64,000 nucleotides of DNA, from NCBI RefSeq assembly GCF_900101445.1, contig NZ_FNKE01000001.1:744001-808000 (forward strand). The letters are read 5' to 3'. A program made the position numbers and the translations under genes. Source of the DNA: Streptococcus equinus (GTDB lineage: Bacteria; Bacillota; Bacilli; Lactobacillales; Streptococcaceae). The notes beneath the pieces were generated by a model that was not told the origin of the DNA, did not search any database, and saw only the letters and a list, made by a program, of their open reading frames with translations. This document shows positions 1 through 8,432 of this stretch, one piece after another (the first letter of the stretch is position 1; every line of letters starts with the position of its first letter).

Positions 1-22
1 TTGTTTATCTCCTTTTTTAAAA

Positions 23-3000
23 TTAATAACTAAATACTAAAGTGCCGCGATAATTTACATTAGCCTCTGCGTTTAAGACGTGCAAGCTACCATCCGAATT
101 AAGCTGGATGTTACGGTCATGGTCTGGCATAACTGACCATGCTTTGGCTGTCATCATCAAAGATTTTTTAGTAAATTCTTGCGGTATGCCGCCAATCGTG
201 TGAGTGCCTGCACTGTTAAATGTCACATCGTAGTTAACAACCACTAGACGACCTTGAATCATGTACTCACAACCGCTGACACCTGTTGATGTCCAGTCTG
301 TGTAGTTAGACGCTTGGAAGTTCAAATAACCAGACGACGTCATAGTCAAACGACGTTTTAATTCGCTATCAATCTCAAAGCGGATTGCGCCAAAGTCAGG
401 GTCAGACAGACCGTAATGCACGACGTTCTCGAGATTGTCATTGTAATCAACAACAAGAAAGCGCAATTCGCCAGCCTGCAAGACTGCTAGCGGCATATCT
501 GTCGGCGTGGTTTCACTACCGTTCTTGCGCTGAATCGCGCCAGACGATGCGAAAGCGTGGTTATCAAGAAACAAGCCTTGCTTGTATGCTGGGCGATTGT
601 ATGTGCCCCAACTGTCGGTCGCGCTGCCTGCTGTCTTATTCTCTTGCAACAAGAGTGAGCCACCACGAATAGCGCCTAGATTTGAGTTGACTGCAGACAA
701 ATTGTTAACGTTTAGCTTGTTGGCTGTCACTGCGCCGTCAACAATCATGTTTGCTGTAACTTGCATTTCGTCCGCAATGATTTTGACACTGTTAGCGTCT
801 TGCGCAATCATTGTCGCAAACTTATTGCCGTTAATGGTTTTGCCGACTTTTGTCACAAAACCGTTATTATCAAGATTCAAGCTAGCACTCTTAACCGTCG
901 TACTGTCTAGCGTGTTAACACCAACTTGTGCTGCGTCTGCTTTCGAGACAGCTGTATTCGCTGTCGCCTGCGCATTGCTTGCTGCAGTCTGTACACTTGA
1001 CACGCTTGCGGTGATTGCGTCGGTTGTTTGTTTGATTTCCGACTTGGCTTGTGCGAGAGCAGCGTCACTAATCGTGTCTTCAGGCGCTAACATATAATCA
1101 TGATATACATTGCCTTTTTCAACCATGATTTTGCCGTCGTTGTACAATCGTGCTGAAACACGCAAGTATTTTGCGTTTGCTGGTACTGTCAGCGTTTGCT
1201 GTACACATTGATAATCAGAGGTGTAGTTTCCAGCTTGCCGACCACCATTCAACGTTTTATCTTCGTTGTAAAACTGCCATGCTCGCCAGCCCTGCTGATT
1301 TTCGGTCAATGTAGTCCAGACTTGGAAAGCATACTTCTCACCTACTTCGACAGGAATATAGTCGGATGTGCGCTCTTTATATGTCGCGCTTGCTGCACCT
1401 AGGTTTGTGCTACCGTACGCTAAGAAACCGTCACTTGAATTTGCAATCACATAAAGATTTTTAAAATCTTTGCTTGTCGGAATCCGCTCATTCACACTAC
1501 TAATCTGGCTGCTCAACTGGTTAGCTGTTGCTGTCAAATTGCTTTCGGCAGTCGTCACACGACCAGACAACGAATCAAAATCAGATTGCGAAACTTTCGC
1601 TTGCAAACCTGTATTCAATGCGCTGATTTGAGTCGTGTGTGTGCTGATTGTTTGTGCGTTGCTGTTAGCGGTAGCTTGCGCACTATCAGCTTTGCTTGTA
1701 GCTGTCGAAATGCCAGATTGCAATTCAGTTTTGGCTGTGTTTAGTTCTGTTTTAGTAGCAAGCAAGGTCATGCCGTCGGCTGTTTGCTGAATTTGGCTAG
1801 ATAGCGAGCTGATTTGTGTAGCTGTATCTTCAGGTGCTAGGCTGTAATCAGTTGCAACACTGCCTTTTTCAAATTTTAGCTTTCCATCACTGTACAGACG
1901 TGCTGAAATACGAATGTATTTAACGCCCGCTGGCATAGTGATAATGTGTTGGAAATGTGAAACATTGTCTTCGTCTGTTGTCACATTAAAACCAGGCGTT
2001 TGACGGTTGTTAATTGGTTGCTTGTCAACGTCATAATATTGCCAAGCTCTCCACGAATAATTACCATCTGGCACGGTGAGCCAACCTTGAAAGACATATT
2101 TCTCGTTTTCGTTAACACGAATAAAATCAGATGTGACTTCCTTATTTACCGCATTTTGACCACCTAAAGCAGCGCCTCCAGTTGTTGGCAAGAAACCTTT
2201 TACAGATGTTGATTTGATGTATAGATTTTGACCGACTAGTGAACCAGCTATCTTCCCCTCAACTGCTGACACTGCGCTTGTAATTTGACCGGGAACTGCA
2301 TTAATTTGCGTTTGCAGACTACTTACATTGCCGTCAGTCGTTTGCAGGCTTGATTGCAAGCTAGCGACCGCTTGGTCGTTGCTTGCTTGATAGCTGGCAA
2401 GATTAGCTGTAGTTGTGTTCGCAGTCGTCTGAACTTGTGACAGTGTTGCTTTTGCACCAGACAAATCTGTTTCAATGGCGCTTGTTCGTTGCGTAATGCT
2501 CGTGATGTCATCAGTATTGTCATCAACTGTCTTTGTCAGTTCTGCCACCGTCGTCTTCGTCCCATTCGCGGTTTCTTCAACGGTTGAAACACGACTGGTT
2601 AAATCTGTTTGTGCAGCAGCTTGCGCTTGTAATTGGCTTGCTGCGTTTGACAAACTGTTCGAAACATTGGTTAAATCAGCACGCAACGAATTAGCTTTCG
2701 AGTCAATTTCGCTGATTGCTGCAGTCACGCCAGTCGTGTCAGCGTCAGCACCTGCGATTGATAGATTGACGGGTTGTGTGACCTCAACACTGCCGTCAGA
2801 GTAGTAAATGTACTCGTATTTCCAAAGATAGCGCTGTTGCTGCGTCGGGACTAGTGGTGTGCTAGACCAACCTAGGTCTTCGGGTGCTTGGCTGTAGTCG
2901 CTAACTAACTCGCCGCTTTCTAATTTTGGCTTATAAAAAGCTAGATACGTTCCGCTGTTGCGAAAGTCTAAAACATTATGCAATCCGTACCAATCAAACG

Positions 3001-3883
3001 CACGAAGAGCAATATCCTCTAACTGCCATGTGCATGTTGACCAGAAACGGTAAGTAGTGTCGCTAAGTTGTTCGAAATAACCTCGTTTCTGATTGTGTCC
3101 TTGGCTAGTAAACCAAGAATTTTGAACCTGCCCGCTCGGATTAAACGTTGCGTCTGTGTCAATCAAAATCGACTGCGTATAGGTCATGCCTTTAGTTGGC
3201 TTAAAATTATAAAATTGACCTTGTGGCAAGATTTCAGCCGCTTTTGCTGGGTCAACATTTGGGTCTGTTAAATCCAGATAAGCCCATTTCTTATCATCGT
3301 CCCAAGTCGTGTTGGTAATACCATAACCCATAGTAAACGGTTTGTCTGTGTTTTGGATAAGGTTGCGGTTAAAAAGTTTCAAACTATCGTCAAACGACGG
3401 TTCGAAGCTAGCGCTACCAGCTCCAGCCTCAAACATCATGTGACCATTTCCAAAACTTCGATAAGACAAGCGAATATAGCAAGCGTTCGCTGGTGCTGTT
3501 ATCGTACGTTTGCCATGCTGTTCACCGTCTGAGCCATATTCACCATACCCACCACGGCTGCCGAACGGTTTTTGATTGCTATCGTAAAACTGCCAAGCGT
3601 CCCAGCATTTTTGACCCTCGGACACTGTAGCCCACCACTGAAAGGTATAGGTTTTTCCAGCTACGACTTGGATAAAGTCTGTAGTACGTTCGCCTTTTGC
3701 ATCTGGTCCTAAGATTTGACCTTTCCCGTTAGCGTCAAGCCAACCTTTTGATAATTTACTTTCAACTACAAGGTTCCCTAACGCACCTTCATTCGTTAGC
3801 TTGTAAAACGTCTCCCTTCTGGTTTCCGCTCGCTCGTTTAGCGTCATCAACGTCGTTTGATTCTTCGCTATTAACTTGCTCAT
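23..3883 (-). CDS. Phage receptor-binding / minor tail protein with three repeated modules
   Basis: This 1286-residue protein sits last in the tail module, where streptococcal siphophages carry the host-recognition protein. Three related modules of about 125 residues begin with N-L at residues 37, 553 and 809. Each contains an aromatic W-x-A-W-Q-(F/Y)-Y core, a YIR(L/I/V)S strand and, in the second and third copies, a terminal APEDT. They look like jelly-roll carbohydrate-binding modules. Long Ala/Ser/Thr/Gln-rich heptad stretches between them (about 390-550 and 685-800) predict trimeric coiled coils. The C-terminal 150 residues resemble a tail-fibre tip. Its start overlaps the preceding gene by 95 bases and has its own AGGAAGAGG ribosome site. 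The structural role is fairly sure; the ligand is unknown. Confidence 0.8.
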   Translation of the reverse strand: MSKLIAKNQTTLMTLNERAETRRETFYKLTNEGALGNLVVESKLSKGWLDANGKGQILGPDAKGERTTDFIQVVAGKTYTFQWWATVSEGQKCWDAWQFYDSNQKPFGSRGGYGEYGSDGEQHGKRTITAPANACYIRLSYRSFGNGHMMFEAGAGSASFEPSFDDSLKLFNRNLIQNTDKPFTMGYGITNTTWDDDKKWAYLDLTDPNVDPAKAAEILPQGQFYNFKPTKGMTYTQSILIDTDATFNPSGQVQNSWFTSQGHNQKRGYFEQLSDTTYRFWSTCTWQLEDIALRAFDWYGLHNVLDFRNSGTYLAFYKPKLESGELVSDYSQAPEDLGWSSTPLVPTQQQRYLWKYEYIYYSDGSVEVTQPVNLSIAGADADTTGVTAAISEIDSKANSLRADLTNVSNSLSNAASQLQAQAAAQTDLTSRVSTVEETANGTKTTVAELTKTVDDNTDDITSITQRTSAIETDLSGAKATLSQVQTTANTTTANLASYQASNDQAVASLQSSLQTTDGNVSSLQTQINAVPGQITSAVSAVEGKIAGSLVGQNLYIKSTSVKGFLPTTGGAALGGQNAVNKEVTSDFIRVNENEKYVFQGWLTVPDGNYSWRAWQYYDVDKQPINNRQTPGFNVTTDEDNVSHFQHIITMPAGVKYIRISARLYSDGKLKFEKGSVATDYSLAPEDTATQISSLSSQIQQTADGMTLLATKTELNTAKTELQSGISTATSKADSAQATANSNAQTISTHTTQISALNTGLQAKVSQSDFDSLSGRVTTAESNLTATANQLSSQISSVNERIPTSKDFKNLYVIANSSDGFLAYGSTNLGAASATYKERTSDYIPVEVGEKYAFQVWTTLTENQQGWRAWQFYNEDKTLNGGRQAGNYTSDYQCVQQTLTVPANAKYLRVSARLYNDGKIMVEKGNVYHDYMLAPEDTISDAALAQAKSEIKQTTDAITASVSSVQTAASNAQATANTAVSKADAAQVGVNTLDSTTVKSASLNLDNNGFVTKVGKTINGNKFATMIAQDANSVKIIADEMQVTANMIVDGAVTANKLNVNNLSAVNSNLGAIRGGSLLLQENKTAGSATDSWGTYNRPAYKQGLFLDNHAFASSGAIQRKNGSETTPTDMPLAVLQAGELRFLVVDYNDNLENVVHYGLSDPDFGAIRFEIDSELKRRLTMTSSGYLNFQASNYTDWTSTGVSGCEYMIQGRLVVVNYDVTFNSAGTHTIGGIPQEFTKKSLMMTAKAWSVMPDHDRNIQLNSDGSLHVLNAEANVNYRGTLVFSY

Positions 3884-4040
3884 CTTTTACCTCTTCCTGT
3901 TCTTCATCTTCAATCCAGCGTTTAATTTCGGTTGAAATTCCATAAGTTTTGAAAATAACTCGAATGGCTTCTGACTTCGTCATAACAGGCACGTCGATAA
4001 TTTGGCGTTGTTCAGCAATTACTACATCTGCTTTAATCAT
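3789..4040 (-). CDS. Small acidic phage tail-region protein, unknown
   Basis: This 83-residue protein starts with MIKADVV. I chose the ATG at 4040 because AGGAGG stands 8 bases upstream, whereas the longer reading has no ribosome site. The first half looks folded (residues 1-45, mixed strand and helix). The second half is very acidic, rich in Glu, Asp and Gln. Its last 95 bases overlap the start of the receptor-binding gene in another frame, so the acidic tail is encoded in DNA that also encodes the N-terminus of that protein. Small proteins in this position are common in streptococcal phages, but I do not recognise a named family. Confidence 0.7.
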   Translation of the reverse strand: MIKADVVIAEQRQIIDVPVMTKSEAIRVIFKTYGISTEIKRWIEDEEQEEVKDEQVNSEESNDVDDAKRASGNQKGDVLQANE

Positions 4041-4051
4041 GTGTGTTCCTC

Positions 4052-5179
4052 CTATTCCCAAACCTCGCAATTAAACATTGCTTTAGCACTGATTTCGCTG
4101 GCAGCAACAGTAATGGATTTACCTGTCTTGTATTGGTTTCCAGAGCCACCGAAACTAGTGTTTAACACACCGTTTTTATCAAACTTAGACCATTTGTAAG
4201 TCTTCGATGTGTCTGTTCCGTCAGCGTCCAACTCTTCGCCATTTTGATACAAGCGAGCTTTTAAAACTGTCGAACCTTGACCGTTTTTAAAGATGTTTCC
4301 AGCACTTGAGTCAATAATGAGCTGAATCGGGTCTGACATATCCAAAATAGTTACGTTACCAGTCGATTTTTGACCACTGTTGCCACCGCTTGATTTATCA
4401 ATGCAGACGACTTTAAATGTTTGAGCGTCCACGACTGCTGCAGGTGTCACTGTCAAAATACCTTGGCTGGTTGTGTTCGTGCCTGGTGCTACGTTAGGTG
4501 TTTGACCTGTAGTCGTACTTGAGCATAGGTGCCAGCCGATTCCGCCGTCGGCGTCGTAGCCAGTTGATGAGCTACCAGTCACGGTAGTGTCAAGGTAGAA
4601 AAACTTGAATTGCTTGTTGTCGTTTGATAGCACATTACCTTTGTAAAGATCTGCATTTACTGTAAGACTTGCGGGCAGATTGTTTCTAAACGTATTTCCG
4701 TTTCCAGCATATACATTCAAAACGTTAGCCTCTTTACCGATTTGAGTTACAAATAAATCGATTTGTGCATGAAATTGCACGTCTAGATCTGTCACTGGGT
4801 CTTTCCAAGTCCCGCTCGCCTCAAAACGTTTTGAACCTTTTGACGGGTCGATATTAACTTTAGTAGTCAAATTCTCATTGTGAGTTCCAGACAAATACTG
4901 GTTGTCTGTGCTAGTAGTTGATGTAATTTCAGTCTTAGTCGCACCATCGACCACGTACCATTTGACTTTCCCGACATTTCCTAATACTGTCGCTGACGAA
5001 CCAGCTTTAGTAAGGTTCAACGTCAATGTTTGAGCACTTGATGCGTATGACGGATTGTAAGTTGCAGCCGTCTGACTATAAAGCTGTGTAGTTGCTTTAT
5101 TCGCTGTGATGAACGCGTTAAGCACTGGTGCATCTGATAAGTCCACGACCGTGATTTGGCCACTTGCTACTTTTACCAT
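4052..5179 (-). CDS. Phage minor structural protein with Ig-like domains
   Basis: This 375-residue protein lies between Tal and the receptor-binding protein. The composition is beta-rich (many Thr, Ser, Asn, Val). The last 100 residues hold a module of the form I-Q-L-x-I-x-S-S-x-G-N-x-F-K-N-G followed by L-x-A-x-L-(Y/W)-x-x-G-x-E. The same module closes the Tal-like protein just upstream, so the two genes share a duplicated Ig-like domain. No catalytic motif is visible. It is probably a baseplate or tail-tip decoration that contacts the cell surface. The structural role is inferred from position and the shared domain. Confidence 0.65.
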   Translation of the reverse strand: MVKVASGQITVVDLSDAPVLNAFITANKATTQLYSQTAATYNPSYASSAQTLTLNLTKAGSSATVLGNVGKVKWYVVDGATKTEITSTTSTDNQYLSGTHNENLTTKVNIDPSKGSKRFEASGTWKDPVTDLDVQFHAQIDLFVTQIGKEANVLNVYAGNGNTFRNNLPASLTVNADLYKGNVLSNDNKQFKFFYLDTTVTGSSSTGYDADGGIGWHLCSSTTTGQTPNVAPGTNTTSQGILTVTPAAVVDAQTFKVVCIDKSSGGNSGQKSTGNVTILDMSDPIQLIIDSSAGNIFKNGQGSTVLKARLYQNGEELDADGTDTSKTYKWSKFDKNGVLNTSFGGSGNQYKTGKSITVAASEISAKAMFNCEVWE

Positions 5180-5193
5180 TTATTAATTCTCCT

Positions 5194-6885
5194 TTAACTT
5201 CTTCTTCCGATATATTCAACGTCACAAAAAAAGCTTGCTCTTCTGAACAAGTCTTCTTGTGTTAATTTAATTGTCTTTTGAGAGTACGAATGCGCTCGAT
5301 TCCACAATTCATCGGGTGTTTCGTCATCCTTGACTTTCGTCCATATGTAACTAAATTCAGTTCCATCTTTGTCAATCTCTTGACCACCACGCCACAAAGT
5401 AGCGGTTAAATTCGTCGAGATGACACCGTTTTTAAACACGTTCCCGTTTGATGCACGTACCTGCAATTCGATTGGTTCAACCAAATTAATCAGCGTCGCT
5501 TCAGTTTTGGCAACTTCCTTGCCGTCGATAATCGCACTAATAATCAAAACTGCTTTGTCATTAATTGCATTGCCGTCAACTGTTAACGCGCTTTGATTGC
5601 CGATGACATCACCTTCAAGTTTCCACTGCCACTGGCACTCGACATCTTTACCAGCCTTTTCAAGCCTTGCGTCGATTGTGGTTTGACCGTCGTAATTTTT
5701 AAACGTTAGACCATTGTCGCTGTTAAGTCGAATCGTGTAAGGCGCTGCGTCGTTTGCTAGTTGCTCGACTTGTTTTAATAATTCACTAGCGACTTGCGAA
5801 TATTTCCGCTCGAAGTTCGTAAGTGTTGACTTCGTAACTTTACCAGTGATTAAATCCTCTGTAAGCTCTGAAATACGTCCTTGCACGTATAGCGGTGGGT
5901 TGTAATGCACGTCGTCAATCAATGTGCGTGTGTCACCGACGTCGCCGTCAACGGCACCCTCAATGTCGTATGTGATTTCTGGCACGCAAATCTTTTTAAG
6001 TTCACCGAGCATGTAGCCCCAGAGCGCTTCTTTCGTGCTATATTCGGTTTCTCCAAGTTCTTTGATAATCCAGTTATCATTCGATTTTTTGCCGACTGAC
6101 GGGTATTTATCACGACTTTGAGGCGCATAGACTGTCATACCGTTTGAATAGTAGAGCAGATTGCCGTCATCGTCGTAGACTTTCTTGTTCAGCCCGTCAA
6201 TGGTCAATCCATCTTTACCAGTGGCACGTACTGCTGTGCGTAACTCTTTCAAATTGTCGCTGTAATTAATGACTTTAAGCTCACGACCAACTCTAATCGG
6301 ACTTGCTGCACGATTAGAACCAAGATTACCTTTCTTATAAACGTTTAAAACTTGACGTTTCAACGAATAATCTTGGTTGAGTTCGACAGTAAATTCAAGC
6401 TCTGCGTCGAAACTGTTCGCAATTGAAAAAAGACGTGCCAGAATCGTGTCTGTGCCCGTCCATTCCAGCTTGATACATTTATCTGCTACTTCGTTAACAC
6501 CGAGCTCTAAAGCGTGTTCTGGGTCGTAATAAGCGAGGTATTCAGTAAAGCTCATTGCATTAGCTGGTTTGTGCGCACCTCGCTCTTCTTGGTTAAGCTC
6601 TAGACCGAGCGAATAAGCTGTGATTTCGACCTTATAGCCTTTCTTTTGCAAATCCATGATGTTCAGCCAGTGGGCTTTTTGCTTGTAGATAAAAGCAAGT
6701 TTGCAGCCAGTGCGAATTGTGTCAATGTCTTTTGAGCTGTACTCAATCGTCAAAATGCTAGCAGAACCAGCCAAAAAACGCTGCAAGTTGGCGCTGTGGT
6801 AACGAATACCTGCGATGTTATCAAAGAAAGCGATATTGTGAGAATCTGTCGAATCACGAATTGCAATACGTACATTATTTATCAA
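5194..6885 (-). CDS. Phage tail-associated (Tal-like) baseplate protein
   Basis: This 563-residue protein follows Dit, the usual position of Tal (gp44-like tail hub). Residues 1-370 have the hub-like composition of Prophage_tail proteins: alternating beta strands with YSSKDIDTI and the TVxDTRTLIDD-like region near 320. From about 375 the chain changes to Ig-like modules ending in G-N-V-F-K-N-G, shared with the next gene. I see no lysozyme or peptidase catalytic motif, so this Tal seems structural rather than wall-degrading. The start overlaps the Dit stop by 4 bases, so translation is probably coupled. Confidence 0.75.
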   Translation of the reverse strand: MINNVRIAIRDSTDSHNIAFFDNIAGIRYHSANLQRFLAGSASILTIEYSSKDIDTIRTGCKLAFIYKQKAHWLNIMDLQKKGYKVEITAYSLGLELNQEERGAHKPANAMSFTEYLAYYDPEHALELGVNEVADKCIKLEWTGTDTILARLFSIANSFDAELEFTVELNQDYSLKRQVLNVYKKGNLGSNRAASPIRVGRELKVINYSDNLKELRTAVRATGKDGLTIDGLNKKVYDDDGNLLYYSNGMTVYAPQSRDKYPSVGKKSNDNWIIKELGETEYSTKEALWGYMLGELKKICVPEITYDIEGAVDGDVGDTRTLIDDVHYNPPLYVQGRISELTEDLITGKVTKSTLTNFERKYSQVASELLKQVEQLANDAAPYTIRLNSDNGLTFKNYDGQTTIDARLEKAGKDVECQWQWKLEGDVIGNQSALTVDGNAINDKAVLIISAIIDGKEVAKTEATLINLVEPIELQVRASNGNVFKNGVISTNLTATLWRGGQEIDKDGTEFSYIWTKVKDDETPDELWNRAHSYSQKTIKLTQEDLFRRASFFCDVEYIGRRS

Positions 6886-8432
6886 ATGTATACCTCCTTG
6901 ATTATTGCTTTGGCACTCTCAATTTCCGCAAAACTAGAAATATTAAGCTGTACTTTTGTCGTTCCTGGCGGAACTTTAAAGTACATCGTGCCTAAAATTT
7001 CATCGTCTTTCTTGATTTGATTATTGACACGAATTTCACCTTTTTCACCATCAATCTCAATGACGGCACCGTCTGGATAGCGATTTGGAATATCTTTCCA
7101 ATAAGGAACGTGTAGTTCTTGAAAACTAAAATCATTTAGATAATGATGTGTCACGAACTGTTCTGTAGTGCTGTTTGAACCTGCGTAGTTTCCGACATAA
7201 AACTGGATGCGTTTCGCTTTCTTGCCGTTTAATTGACTAGCCGAAAATGGATAGTAACCGCCATACCAAAAGAACTGAACACGGTCTTTCTCCTTGACAA
7301 GGTCAAACATGTTTGAATTGCGGTCGATAGACTGCGCGCCATAAGGGTTGGGCGGAATCCAGTATGACGGTGTGAATTTGATTTCTTTCTTGACCATACT
7401 TCCGCCGTTACCGTCACCAACTAAAAAACGCACGTAAGCTTCGTTACGTGTGCGGTCATTCTTTTCAATCGCCATACCAGCTAGCAAATGATTATCTTCA
7501 TCAATGACCGCAAGACACCATTCACCGTTTTGACTGACCAAGCCAGTTTCAAACCAAGCCCTCGCCCAGATGTACCATTGCTCGACCGGTGTCTCTAGCA
7601 CGTACTCCTTGCAAGCGCCATAGCTAAATGCTCCAGCTGTTCCGCTTGTTGTAAAGCTTGACGGCATTAGTCCTAGACGTCCACCGAACGCGCTATCTGA
7701 CGTCATCTGCGTTGTTACGATTTTGTTTGGGTTTTCGTAAAACACATTTCCGTCTGTCCAGTTGGCGAAGTCGCCTTTTTGATTGCTTGTGATAAGAACG
7801 TTCTTGCGGTCAATATAACCGTCTTCCTCGTCGTATTTACCGTACTGCAGCAAACCATAAGGACTGGTAATAGCCACATAACCAGATTCTTTCTTAAGCT
7901 TGATTTCATAGCTCACATATGCGTCTTCGCTACCGTCGTTCACGATTTCAGCTTCGTAAACACCAAAGTCGTTTTTTGTAAAGTTAAACGAGCGAGTGGC
8001 AGACACATGTGCCACGCCGTCTGGAACAAAGAATTTGATTGTTGTTTCATCGTACCAGTCAGAAATGTCTTCTAACTCAACGTTCCCAGTTGGAATAGCG
8101 TTGTAATAGCGATTTGGTTCATCTGGCAAGACAAGTTCGTGAGGCTCGCGGGTGTTTAAAATTCTCGCCAGCTGATCGCGTAGCTCGCTCAAATCTTCTC
8201 GAACAGTCGGTGTGTATTCGATAGTGTCAAAGAATTGCGCCCCTGCCATATCGCGAGAAGCGAGAGAGACGGTTACTTCAATGGTTTTTGCACCAAAAGT
8301 AACCTCTTGTAACTCTTCCCCCGTCCCGAGAATGTCCTCGGTAGTGAGCTTGCGCTCGTTCCCGATTGTGCGTTTCGCTTTTACAAAATTAAAAAAAGGC
8401 GTTAAATCAACGCCGTTATATGAAAATGGCAT
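6882..8432 (-). CDS. Distal tail protein (Dit), extended form
   Basis: Residues 1-130 match the Sipho_tail/Dit N-terminal ring domain (F-x-Y-N-G-V-D-L-T at the start, R-D-M-A-G-A-Q-F-F-D in the middle). Its place directly after the tape measure gene is diagnostic. Classical Dit proteins are about 250-300 residues; this one has 516. The extra residues, from about 200 on, are beta-rich with many aromatic residues (WYIWARAWFE, FFWYGGYYPF), as in the evolved Dit proteins that carry a carbohydrate-binding insertion. The gene overlaps the tape measure stop by one base (TAATG). The Dit assignment is firm; binding by the extension is inferred. Confidence 0.85.
   Translation of the reverse strand: MPFSYNGVDLTPFFNFVKAKRTIGNERKLTTEDILGTGEELQEVTFGAKTIEVTVSLASRDMAGAQFFDTIEYTPTVREDLSELRDQLARILNTREPHELVLPDEPNRYYNAIPTGNVELEDISDWYDETTIKFFVPDGVAHVSATRSFNFTKNDFGVYEAEIVNDGSEDAYVSYEIKLKKESGYVAITSPYGLLQYGKYDEEDGYIDRKNVLITSNQKGDFANWTDGNVFYENPNKIVTTQMTSDSAFGGRLGLMPSSFTTSGTAGAFSYGACKEYVLETPVEQWYIWARAWFETGLVSQNGEWCLAVIDEDNHLLAGMAIEKNDRTRNEAYVRFLVGDGNGGSMVKKEIKFTPSYWIPPNPYGAQSIDRNSNMFDLVKEKDRVQFFWYGGYYPFSASQLNGKKAKRIQFYVGNYAGSNSTTEQFVTHHYLNDFSFQELHVPYWKDIPNRYPDGAVIEIDGEKGEIRVNNQIKKDDEILGTMYFKVPPGTTKVQLNISSFAEIESAKAIIKEVYI

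Noticed and set aside
582..1097. Long open frame on the plus strand inside the receptor-binding gene
   Set aside because: It is a mirror of the repetitive Ala/Ser/Thr/Gln codons on the other strand, has no ribosome site and a composition unlike real proteins.
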